Source: Pseudomonadota bacterium
Lineage (GTDB): Bacteria; Pseudomonadota; Alphaproteobacteria; Caulobacterales; Caulobacteraceae
DNA length: 19,593 nucleotides
Assembly: GCA_023445705.1 (NCBI GenBank)
Contig: JAEXKM010000378.1
Coordinates: 1-19,593 of the forward strand
Reading direction: 5' to 3'
The notes under the pieces are model-generated. The model was not told the origin of the DNA, made no database searches, and saw only the letters and a list, made by a program, of their open reading frames with translations. The position numbers and the translations under genes are program-made. Positions 13,307-19,593 of the stretch are shown here, piece after piece. Position 1 is the first letter of the stretch. Every line of letters starts with the position of its first letter.

Positions 13307-16300
13307 ATGAGCAAGCAGGCAAAGACAGGCGAAGAACAGCATATCGAGGCGCCTCTGGCGCTCTCGGCGGCGCCGGCCCAGGCAGCAGACACCGCGATCG
13401 CCGCCCAGCCGCCTGCGGCCTGGTGGGCCCAGGCGCTGGTCGAGCCCGCCCGCCGGGCCGGCCAGGAGGGCTTGGTCTTCGTGGCCGCGAGCGAGCGGCG
13501 GGCCGAGGAAGTCGGGCGGTCTCTACGGCGGCTTGCGCCGGACCTCGATGTTCTGGTCCTGGAGGCGTGGGACTGCCTGCCTTATGACCGCGCCTCGCCC
13601 TCGCGCGACGTCATGGGACGGCGCATGGCGGTGCTGGCGCGTCTGGACGCCGGAGGAGATCGCCCTCGCGTCCTGGTGCTTGCGGCCGAGGCGCTGGTGC
13701 AGCGAGCGCCTCCGGCGCGCGTGCTACGCACCAGCTTTCTGCGATTGGCCTGCGGCGAAGATCTGGACCGGGCCGCACTTGAGGCGTTCGCTGCTCGGAC
13801 CGGGTACCTGTTCGACGACCGCATCGATGAGCCTGGCGAGATCGCCATTCTTGGCGGCGTGGTCGACATCTATCCCGCCGCCGCGGCCGCGCCGGTCCGC
13901 ATCAGCCTGGGCGAGGACGACCGCATTTTGGAGATCAGGCGTTTTGACCCGCTGACGCAGCGGACCGAAGACGCTTTGGAGTCGCTGGAGATCGGGCCGG
14001 CGTCGGAATTGATCCTTGACCTGGGGGTCGATCGCGCGCCCGGCGCTGAGCACGCGGCCGCCGAAGTCTACGGCAAGATGGGCGGCGTTCTTGAGCGGAT
14101 CCCTGGCGCGGCCCTGGTGTTCGATCATCTGGCGCAAGCGCGGGCTGCGGACTTCATTGACCTCGTGAACGAAGCCTATGAGGGCCGGCTGGCCATTGTC
14201 GGGGAAACCGACCGCCCCGCTCCTCCCGAAGCGCTCTATCAAAGCCTCAAAGGTTTGCGCTTGGCGATCGCTCGGCGAAAGCGCCTCGATCTCGACGCTC
14301 GCGGGGTTTTCGCTGTTCCTCGCTTCGCCGCGGCGCAAGACCCCGCTCGCGCGCTCGCCGAGCACGCGCGGGCCGCCCTGACGAATGGATATCGCCTCGT
14401 GCTGACCGGCCAGGCGCATGAACTGCGCGCGGTGGTCCGGCTCGCCGGACGCCGGCTCAGCCAGCCGGCGCAGTCAGTCGACGAATGGCCTGAGGTGTTG
14501 GGGGCGAAGGCCGGCGCGATGCTGACTTTTAACGCCGATATCGACGCCGGATTTCGTGACGAACGGCTCAAGCTCGAGGTCATCGCAGCCGCCGACGTGC
14601 TGGGCGGCCGGATCGCTTCTCGTCGAGCGGCTGGGCCCGGGTCGGCGGCCCTATTCGCTGACCCCGATCTGCGGGTTGGCGACGTCGTCATCCATGAAGA
14701 TCACGGGCTGGGCGTCCTGACCGCGCTTGAGCGCGTGGAAACCGACGGCGTGGAGCGCGACGCGTTGCGGATCAGCTACAAGGCAGGCGCCGACCTGCTC
14801 GCGCCTGTCGAGGACTTCGGCCGCATTTGGCGCTACGGGGCCGAGCCGCAAGCTGTCACGCTCGATCGGCTGAATACGGACGCCTGGGCGAGGCGACGGA
14901 TCGAACTGAGCGCCGAGATCGATCGCACAGCCGAGCAGCTGGTGGCGCTAGCGCGCGCCCGCGCAGAGCAGTCCGGGATCGTCATGCGAGCCCCGAAATC
15001 CGCCTACGACCGGTTTGCGGCCCGCTTTCCCTATCCAGAAACGCCAGACCAGGCGGCGGCCATAGAGGCGGTGATTGAGGACCTGGCGTCCGGCCGAGTG
15101 ATGAACCGGTTGATCTGCGGGGACGTCGGATTTGGAAAGACCGAGGTGGCGCTGCGCGCTGCGGCGATCGGGGCGCTGAGTGGTTGGCAGGTAGCGGTGG
15201 CGGCGCCGACCACGGTGCTCGCCCGCCAGCACCATGAGGTCTTTCGGCGTCGCTTCGCGGGCGCCGGGATCGGCATCGCCCGGCTCTCTCGGCTGGCCAG
15301 CGTCAAGGAGGCCGCCGAGGTGAAGGCCGGTCTTGCCGATGGCTCCATCCAGGTGGTGATCGGCACCCACGCGATCGCCGCAAAAGACGTCGTCTTCAAT
15401 CGGCTGGGTCTGCTGATCGTCGACGAGGAGCAGCGGTTCGGAGCGAACCTCAAGGCGCAGCTTCGCGCCCTAGCCCCCCAGGCTCATCGGCTGACCCTGA
15501 CCGCAACACCCATTCCGCGCACGTTGCAGCTGGCCATGGTTGGGGTCGAGGATGTCAGCGTTATCGCAACGCCGCCGGCCAGGCGTCGGCCGATCCGCAC
15601 CTTTCTGACACCCTACGACCCGGCTACGGTCGCCGCCGCCCTCAGGCGAGAGCGCCGGCGTGGCGGCCAGAGCTTCGTCGTGGCGCCGCGCATCGAGGAC
15701 CTTGCTCCCCTTTCCAAAGCTCTGAGCGAGCTTGCGCCAGAACTCTCGGTGCGGCTCGCGCATGGCGAGCTGCCGGCCGACGAGCTCGACGAAGTGATGG
15801 TCGGATTCGCCGAAGGGCAGGGCGATGTCCTGCTGGCCACCAACATCATTGAAAGCGGCCTGGACGTCCCGCGCGCAAACACCATGCTGGTGACGCGCGC
15901 CGACATGTTCGGCCTGGCCCAGCTCCACCAGTTGCGTGGCCGGGTGGGACGAGGCCGGGCCCAGGGCGTGGCCTATCTCTTCCATGCCGCCGACACCGAG
16001 TTGCCCGAAGCCACCCGCGCGCGGCTCTCAACCCTTGAAGCTTTCGACCGGCTCGGCTCAGGCTTGGCGATCAGCGCCCGCGACCTGGAAATAAGAGGCG
16101 CCGGGGACCTGCTGGGCGAGGAGCAGGCAGGGCATTTGAAGTTGATCGGGACCAGTCTCTATCAGCGACTCCTGTCGCGGGCGGTTCGCGCGGCCAAGGG
16201 CGAGCTGGAAGGACCCGAGCAGGCGCTTCAGCTGAACCTGGGCGTCCCAGGCGCCATCCCCGAAACCTATGTCCCTGACCCGACGCTTCGCATCAATCTC

Positions 16301-16633
16301 TATGCCCGGCTGGCGCGGCTCAGCTTGCGCGAAGAGGTCGAGGCGTTCGCAGAGGAACTGGAAGACAGGTTCGGGGCCCCGCCGCCCGAGCTCGAAGCGT
16401 TGCTCCTGATCGCTCGCGTGCAAGCGCTGGCCTCTGCGACGGGGATCATCAGGATCGACGCTGGCCCGAAGGCGATCGCCTTGACACCCCGGCCGGGCCA
16501 GGCGGCGATCAAGCCCGCGCTCGCCGACCTGAAGGTCTCCGGGGACCGGCTGATTTGGCGCGGTGTGGTGGCCGACGGCCAGGCGCGGCTCACCCAGGTC
16601 GTCGCCTTGCTCGAGGCCCTGGCTGGCGACTAG
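13307..16633 (+). CDS. mfd: Mfd-like transcription-repair coupling translocase (possible second copy)
   Basis: Large SF2 DNA translocase, 1108 residues. Mfd pushes stalled RNA polymerase off DNA and recruits UvrA. The domain order is that of Mfd: UvrB-like N-terminus (residues about 35-230, with LEAWDCLPYDRASPSRDVMGRRMAVLARL), an RNA-polymerase-interaction-like domain (about 450-515, starting DLRVGDVVIHEDHGLGVL), helicase motifs GDVGFGKT (605-612), DEEQ (706-709), TATPIPRTLQ (about 732) and QLRGRVGRGR (875-884), then RGAGDLLGEEQAGH and a C-terminal regulatory domain (IPETYVPDPTLRINLYARLARL). All motor motifs are intact. It is somewhat shorter than usual Mfd (about 1150 residues), and the polymerase-interaction segment is divergent. 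It also sits among ku, ligD and stress-type promoters, so I suspect a paralogue beside a housekeeping Mfd. Start: GGAGG before the ATG. Confidence 0.88.
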   Translation: MSKQAKTGEEQHIEAPLALSAAPAQAADTAIAAQPPAAWWAQALVEPARRAGQEGLVFVAASERRAEEVGRSLRRLAPDLDVLVLEAWDCLPYDRASPSRDVMGRRMAVLARLDAGGDRPRVLVLAAEALVQRAPPARVLRTSFLRLACGEDLDRAALEAFAARTGYLFDDRIDEPGEIAILGGVVDIYPAAAAAPVRISLGEDDRILEIRRFDPLTQRTEDALESLEIGPASELILDLGVDRAPGAEHAAAEVYGKMGGVLERIPGAALVFDHLAQARAADFIDLVNEAYEGRLAIVGETDRPAPPEALYQSLKGLRLAIARRKRLDLDARGVFAVPRFAAAQDPARALAEHARAALTNGYRLVLTGQAHELRAVVRLAGRRLSQPAQSVDEWPEVLGAKAGAMLTFNADIDAGFRDERLKLEVIAAADVLGGRIASRRAAGPGSAALFADPDLRVGDVVIHEDHGLGVLTALERVETDGVERDALRISYKAGADLLAPVEDFGRIWRYGAEPQAVTLDRLNTDAWARRRIELSAEIDRTAEQLVALARARAEQSGIVMRAPKSAYDRFAARFPYPETPDQAAAIEAVIEDLASGRVMNRLICGDVGFGKTEVALRAAAIGALSGWQVAVAAPTTVLARQHHEVFRRRFAGAGIGIARLSRLASVKEAAEVKAGLADGSIQVVIGTHAIAAKDVVFNRLGLLIVDEEQRFGANLKAQLRALAPQAHRLTLTATPIPRTLQLAMVGVEDVSVIATPPARRRPIRTFLTPYDPATVAAALRRERRRGGQSFVVAPRIEDLAPLSKALSELAPELSVRLAHGELPADELDEVMVGFAEGQGDVLLATNIIESGLDVPRANTMLVTRADMFGLAQLHQLRGRVGRGRAQGVAYLFHAADTELPEATRARLSTLEAFDRLGSGLAISARDLEIRGAGDLLGEEQAGHLKLIGTSLYQRLLSRAVRAAKGELEGPEQALQLNLGVPGAIPETYVPDPTLRINLYARLARLSLREEVEAFAEELEDRFGAPPPELEALLLIARVQALASATGIIRIDAGPKAIALTPRPGQAAIKPALADLKVSGDRLIWRGVVADGQARLTQVVALLEALAGD

Positions 16634-16638
16634 CTCGC

Positions 16639-16653
16639 CCTGCCGCGGGCAGG
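16639..16653 (+). terminator. Small hairpin after the mfd-like gene
   Basis: 16639-16644 (CCTGCC) pairs with 16648-16653 (GGCAGG) around GCG, 6 nt after the stop codon. It has no U tract. It may attenuate read-through into the next gene, which appears to have its own promoter. Confidence 0.3.
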
Positions 16654-16662
16654 CCAGGCCTC

Positions 16663-16687
16663 GGAACCGCGCGCTCGGGTGCGGATT
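16663..16687 (+). promoter_or_regulatory. EcfG-like promoter before the 59-aa gene (weak -10)
   Basis: GGAAC at 16663-16667 followed by 16 nt and GATT (16684-16687). The -35 element is exact and the TT of the -10 is kept, but the CG is not. It is placed about 23 nt before the ATG at 16710. Confidence 0.3.
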
Positions 16688-16709
16688 CAGCTTGGACAAG
16701 GAGGAACAG

Positions 16710-16889
16710 ATGTCGAGACGTGAAGAGATCGCCCCGAATGGGGACAAGCGTTACATCCGTCGTGACGAGCAGGGACGGATCAAAAGCTCAGTGGAGCAGG
16801 GGGCTTCGCTTTCCGCGGACGCTCGCCAAAAGGCCAGGAACGACGCTGGCAAAGGCCAGGGCGATCGCGGCGATCATCGCCCCAGCTAG
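16710..16889 (+). CDS. Small conserved hydrophilic protein, 59 aa
   Basis: A 59-residue, highly charged protein (SRREEIAPNGDKRYIRRDEQGRIKSSVEQGASLSADARQKARNDAGKGQGDRGDHRPS). AAGGAGG just before the ATG gives a strong ribosome site and fixes the start; the open frame running back into the mfd-like gene is spurious. The pattern DKRYIRRDEQGRxKxS, then SLSADxRxKA and GQGDRGD, is one I have seen in short uncharacterised alphaproteobacterial proteins. It is likely disordered, and no function is known to me. The next gene starts 2 nt after its stop, so the two probably form one translational unit downstream of the mfd-like gene. Confidence 0.75.
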   Translation: MSRREEIAPNGDKRYIRRDEQGRIKSSVEQGASLSADARQKARNDAGKGQGDRGDHRPS

Positions 16890-16891
16890 CC

Positions 16892-17440
16892 GTGGCCAAG
16901 GCGCCTGCCCGAAAACTCAAGGTGTTCCAGGCCCAGTTTGGCTTCTACGACACCGTGGTCGCCGCGCCCAGCCGCGCGGCGGCCTTGCGCGCCTGGGGGA
17001 CGCGGCAGGACCTGTTCGCCAGCGGCGAGGCGAGGCAGACGAGCGACGAGGCCGCGGTCGCCGCGGCGATCGCCCATCCTGGAACGCCGTTGCGCCGCGC
17101 GATCGGATCGGCAGAGCCGTTCACGCTCGAGCCGACCAGCCTGCCGAAGGTCCCCGACGCGCCGAAGAAGGCCGCAGCCAAGCCTGCGGCGAAGCCTGTG
17201 CGGAAGGCGCCGCCGGCTCGGCCGCCCGCTGACCGCTCCAAACTCGACGCAGCCGAAAAGGCGCTCAAGCAGGTCGATGAGCGGCGGAAATTGGAGGAAG
17301 CCCGGTTCCGAGGCGAGCAGGAGGATCTTGAGAGGCGCATGAGCGCTGCACAGTCGGCCTATGTTGAGGCGCGCAAGGCTGCGAGCGCGCAGGTCGTGGA
17401 AGCACGGACGGCCTACCGAAAGGCTGGCGGGGCAAGCTGA
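16892..17440 (+). CDS. Hypothetical protein: N-terminal domain, Ala/Lys/Pro linker, coiled coil
   Basis: A 182-residue protein starting with GTG two nucleotides after the preceding stop (coupled). There are three parts: a folded-looking N-terminal domain (residues 8-75: KLKVFQAQFGFYDTVVAAPSRAAALRAWGTRQDLFASG, then EAAVAAAIAHPGTPLRRAIGS); a linker rich in Lys, Ala and Pro (90-112), of the type that binds nucleic acid or is simply flexible; and a long charged helix, probably coiled coil (113-178: AAEKALKQVDERRKLEEARFRGEQEDLERRM). Homologues are sometimes labelled TolA-like only because of the Ala/Lys-rich helix; there is no membrane anchor here, so a TolA role is not supported. It is convergent with ku with 2 nt between the stops. 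Function unknown. Confidence 0.75.
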   Translation: MAKAPARKLKVFQAQFGFYDTVVAAPSRAAALRAWGTRQDLFASGEARQTSDEAAVAAAIAHPGTPLRRAIGSAEPFTLEPTSLPKVPDAPKKAAAKPAAKPVRKAPPARPPADRSKLDAAEKALKQVDERRKLEEARFRGEQEDLERRMSAAQSAYVEARKAASAQVVEARTAYRKAGGAS

Positions 17441-17442
17441 GG

Positions 17443-18306
17443 TCAGCCTGCCTTGCGGGCCCTGGTCCTGGCGGCGGATTTCGCTGGCGCTTTCTTCGTT
17501 GCGCTGCGCGCGGCCGGCCTGGCGGCGCCTTTGTCCTTGCCGCTCAGGCTGGCCCGGAGCGCGGACATCAGGTCCACCACATTGGTGTCCTCGGGCTCAG
17601 CGACCAGAGCCGGCTTATGGCCCTTCTTCTTCTCGGCGATCAGCGCCTTCAGGGCCTCCTCATAACGATCTACGAACTGGCTGGGGTCAAACGGCCCCTC
17701 CTGTTGTTCGATGATCTTTTCGGCGATCGAGATCATCGCCGGGTCGGCCGTGTCGTCGCTGATATTTCCAAAGATCTCATCGGGTTTGCGCACCTCCGCG
17801 TCGGTGCGGATGGTGTAGGCGAGAATGCCCTTGTCCCGCGGCTCAAGCGCCAGGATCCGTTCCCGGGTGCCGATGACCACCCGCCCCAACGCAATCTGTC
17901 CCGACTTCTCCATCGCGGTGCGGATGACACCGAAAGCCTCCTGGGCGAGCTTGCCGTCAGGGGCGAGGTAGTAGGGGTTGTCCCAATAGAGCCGGTCGAT
18001 GTCGTCGGCTGCGACAAACCGTTCGATCTCGATGGTCTTGGTGCTCTCCAGCTTGACGGAATTGATCTCATCCTGGGTCAGCAGGATGTACTCGCCCTTG
18101 GAGATCTCGTAGCCCTTCACCAGCTCAGAACGCTCGATCGGCCCGGTTTCCGGGTCGGTCGTGATCATCTTGATGCGGTTGTTGGTCTTCGGATTAATCA
18201 GGTTGAAGTGGACGTCGCCCGACGAATTCGTCGCGGTGTAGAGCGCCACAGGGCAGGTGACGAGCGAGAGCTTGAGGTGTCCTTGCCAGGTCGGACGGTA
18301 GGCCAT
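17443..18306 (-). CDS. ku: Ku protein (bacterial non-homologous end joining)
   Basis: Homodimeric ring protein that binds broken DNA ends and recruits LigD. It is 287 residues, normal for bacterial Ku. The start RPTWQGHLKLSLVTCPVALYTAT is the family signature; the core beta-barrel runs to about residue 200 with GYEISKGEYILLTQDEI, IEIERFV, DRLYWDNPYYLAPDG and TRERILALEPRDKGILAYTIR. The lower region (about 200-245) includes FDPSQFVDRYEEALKALIAEK. It ends in a Lys/Arg/Ala-rich tail (ATKKAPAKSAARTRARKAG) like those that help Ku bind DNA. GGAG lies 8 nt before the ATG. A stress-type promoter lies upstream (18348-18372). ligD is close by in divergent orientation, with one small gene between. Confidence 0.95.
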   Translation of the reverse strand: MAYRPTWQGHLKLSLVTCPVALYTATNSSGDVHFNLINPKTNNRIKMITTDPETGPIERSELVKGYEISKGEYILLTQDEINSVKLESTKTIEIERFVAADDIDRLYWDNPYYLAPDGKLAQEAFGVIRTAMEKSGQIALGRVVIGTRERILALEPRDKGILAYTIRTDAEVRKPDEIFGNISDDTADPAMISIAEKIIEQQEGPFDPSQFVDRYEEALKALIAEKKKGHKPALVAEPEDTNVVDLMSALRASLSGKDKGAARPAARSATKKAPAKSAARTRARKAG

Positions 18307-18347
18307 GGTCGGTCTCCAAGCGGCAGAGCTACGCGCCGCGCGGAGTC

Positions 18348-18372
18348 AACGATCACCGAATTGATTCGTTCG
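18348..18372 (-). promoter_or_regulatory. EcfG/SigT-like promoter for ku (one mismatch)
   Basis: On the minus strand CGAAC (complement of 18368-18372), exactly 16 nt, then CGTT (complement of 18348-18351). The consensus is GGAAC-N16/17-CGTT. The -10 element lies 42 nt before the ku ATG, giving a leader of about 34 nt. The -35 element nearly touches the stop of the small gene upstream. Confidence 0.5.
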
Positions 18373-18374
18373 GC

Positions 18375-18617
18375 TTAGCTGCAGGACGAGGTTTCGCCGC
18401 TGTCGAGGTCGAAGCGAAAGCAGTGCTGCTGACCCGTCTCGACCTCCTGAACGATGACGCTGATCTCCTCGCCGTCGCCTGAGAGGTCGTGCAGGTCCTC
18501 CAGATAGGCCACGGCCGCAGCTTCGAATGATGGCTCCTGGATGGTGCGGGCGTGGTGGGCGTCGACGTGGCGGGCGTGGACGCGGAAGGTGCGGGTCTCG
18601 CTCTTGGCATCAATCAT
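18375..18617 (-). CDS. Small conserved protein, 80 aa (DUF5961-like)
   Basis: An 80-residue protein between ku and ligD, transcribed with ku. The sequence RTFRVHARHVDAHHARTIQEPSFEAAAVAYLEDLHDL, then EEISVIVQEVETGQQHCFRFDLDSGETSSC, suggests a small alpha/beta domain with a His-rich N-terminal strand and two cysteines. I associate this pattern with an uncharacterised alphaproteobacterial family (probably DUF5961), from memory and not checked. GGAGAG 5 nt before the ATG at 18617 fixes the start; an overlapping frame (18353-18613) lacks protein-like character. The gene-free gap to ku is 68 nt and holds a probable separate ku promoter. The location suggests, but does not show, a link to end joining or stress. 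Confidence 0.75.
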   Translation of the reverse strand: MIDAKSETRTFRVHARHVDAHHARTIQEPSFEAAAVAYLEDLHDLSGDGEEISVIVQEVETGQQHCFRFDLDSGETSSCS

Positions 18618-18673
18618 CAGGCTCTCCGTCGTCAACAACGTGCGACGTGACAAATGGATTCGCCGAGTCTGGC

Positions 18674-18698
18674 GGATCGACAAGCCAGGCTGCTCGTT
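18674..18698 (+). promoter_or_regulatory. EcfG/SigT-like promoter for ligD (one mismatch)
   Basis: GGATC at 18674-18678, exactly 16 nt, then CGTT at 18695-18698. It points at the ligD ATG at 18735, with a leader of about 30 nt. It has a single mismatch in the -35 element (T for A) against GGAAC-N16/17-CGTT. Confidence 0.45.
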
Positions 18699-18734
18699 GA
18701 TCCGGCGAGATCACCTTTTAGCAACAGGCCGGTC

Positions 18735-19593
18735 ATGGCTCAGAGCAAGCTCGCCAAGTATCAGGAGATGCGCGACTTCACCGCGACCTCCGAGCCATCT
18801 GGACGAGGCGGCAAGGTCGTGCCCTCGCAGGCTCTGCGCTTCGTGATCCAGAAGCACGCCGCAAGCCATCTGCATTTTGATCTGCGGCTGGAATTTGAAG
18901 GGACCTTCCGGTCCTGGGCCGTGCCCAAGGGGCCCTCGCTTGATCCAAAAGACCGGCGCATGGCGATGGAGGTCGAGGACCACCCGCTCGACTACGGCGA
19001 CTTCGAGGGCACCATTCCAAAAGGACAGTACGGCGGCGGGACTGTGATGTTGTGGGACCGGGGCTACTGGGCGCCGGAAAAGGGGTTCGAGAAGGTCGCC
19101 GCCGCGCTCGCCAAGGGCGAGCTGAAGTTCGTGATGGAAGGCCAGCGCATGCACGGCTCCTGGGTGCTGGTGCGGACCAAGCGCGACAGTCGCGGGAAGG
19201 CTAGCTGGTTGCTCATCAAGCATCGAGACGAGGGCGCGGTGGAGGCGAACGCCACCGGGCCCACCGATGATGACCGCTCCATCGCCTCTGGCCGCACGAT
19301 GGTCGAGATCGCCAATGGCAAGGGCAGGGCCGCCAAGCCTTTCATGACCGTGCAAGGCGCGGCGGCTGGCTCGATCTGGCAAAGCAATCGCGCTGAGGGC
19401 GCGGGCGGCGGACTGATCATGCCCGGCGGAGGCCGCCGGAGCAGGGCGGGGCCAAAGACCGTGGCGAACCTGCCGGACTTCGTGGCGCCGCAGCTGACCA
19501 AACTCCTCGAAAAGCCTCCGTCGGGACCAGGATGGGCGCACGAGATCAAGTTCGACGGCTACCGCATGCAGCTGCGCACGGTGGGCGGGCGGG
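18735..19593 (+). CDS. ligD: ATP-dependent DNA ligase LigD, N-terminal part (3' end outside window)
   Basis: Multidomain end-joining ligase that works with Ku; 286 residues are in view. The phosphoesterase domain, which trims 3' ends, occupies residues 1-190: RFVIQKHAASHLHFDLRLE (with His41, His47, Asp49, Arg51), WAVPKGPSLDPKDRRMAMEVEDHPLDYGDFEGTIPKGQYGGG (with His83), and GSWVLVRTK with WLLIKHRD. A linker follows, then the ligase domain begins (NLPDFVAPQLTKLLEKPPSGPGWAHEIKFDGYR) with nucleotidyl-accepting Lys272. This is the order phosphoesterase-ligase, with a polymerase domain expected after the window edge. The frame is open to the last base. No strong ribosome site precedes the ATG at 18735, but it gives the usual LigD start (KLAKYQEMRDF). 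Confidence 0.95.
   Translation, partial: MAQSKLAKYQEMRDFTATSEPSGRGGKVVPSQALRFVIQKHAASHLHFDLRLEFEGTFRSWAVPKGPSLDPKDRRMAMEVEDHPLDYGDFEGTIPKGQYGGGTVMLWDRGYWAPEKGFEKVAAALAKGELKFVMEGQRMHGSWVLVRTKRDSRGKASWLLIKHRDEGAVEANATGPTDDDRSIASGRTMVEIANGKGRAAKPFMTVQGAAAGSIWQSNRAEGAGGGLIMPGGGRRSRAGPKTVANLPDFVAPQLTKLLEKPPSGPGWAHEIKFDGYRMQLRTVGGR

Noticed and set aside
1..19593. tRNA/rRNA genes, CRISPR arrays, transposases, integrases, attachment sites
   Set aside because: None was recognised on either strand; the only tandem repeat is the in-frame coding repeat at 12795-13010, which has no spacer structure.

Overview
The window is high-GC, densely coded chromosomal DNA of an alphaproteobacterium. Protein families and gene style (Ku/LigD, DUF2171, cox subunit I with a subunit III-like tail, paoABC, GTTC-type LexA half-site, GGAAC/CGTT promoters) point to the Caulobacteraceae (Caulobacter, Phenylobacterium or Brevundimonas kind). 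This is inferred from protein character; no rRNA or marker gene is in view.

Layout. 1-1972: the end of a haem-copper oxidase locus, with cytochrome c oxidase subunit I (5' end outside the window) and a small three-helix membrane protein. 2052-2730: two small minus-strand genes, a DUF2171 protein and a lipoprotein. 3041-6851: a translationally coupled paoABC operon for a periplasmic Mo/FAD/Fe-S aldehyde oxidoreductase, with a Tat signal on PaoA. 6885-8670: small genes, mostly minus strand: two overlapping unknowns, a tiny plus-strand membrane ORF, a VOC/glyoxalase-like protein and an HU-type nucleoid protein. 8671-8997: a gene-free stretch rich in inverted repeats. 8998-10390: a 46-aa unknown and DNA polymerase IV (dinB). 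10501-12735: a LysR regulator divergent from an MFS transporter. 12777-13025: an 82-aa protein made of four tryptophan-rich repeats. 13307-19593: a DNA-repair block with a shortish Mfd-like translocase, two small unknown proteins, Ku (convergent), an 80-aa unknown, and the start of LigD.

How it fits together. Ku and LigD form the two-component bacterial end-joining system; DinB and the Mfd-like protein add lesion bypass and transcription-coupled repair or transcript-release functions; HU is a DNA architectural protein. Reading the intergenic regions by eye, I find sequences matching or nearly matching the alphaproteobacterial general stress (EcfG/SigT/RpoE2) promoter, GGAAC-N16/17-CGTT, before the DUF2171 gene, before paoABC, and before mfd-like, the 59-aa gene, ku and ligD. 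Two are exact. dinB instead carries a near-consensus LexA site (GTTT-N7-GTTC). The simplest reading is a stress-protection region in which end joining, an Mfd-like motor, small unknown proteins and aldehyde detoxification share general stress control.

Most novel items: the Trp-repeat protein, the stress-promoter set that includes a probable Mfd paralogue, and a 46-aa membrane ORF in a locally AT-richer patch. No mobile element, CRISPR array, tRNA or rRNA was seen.
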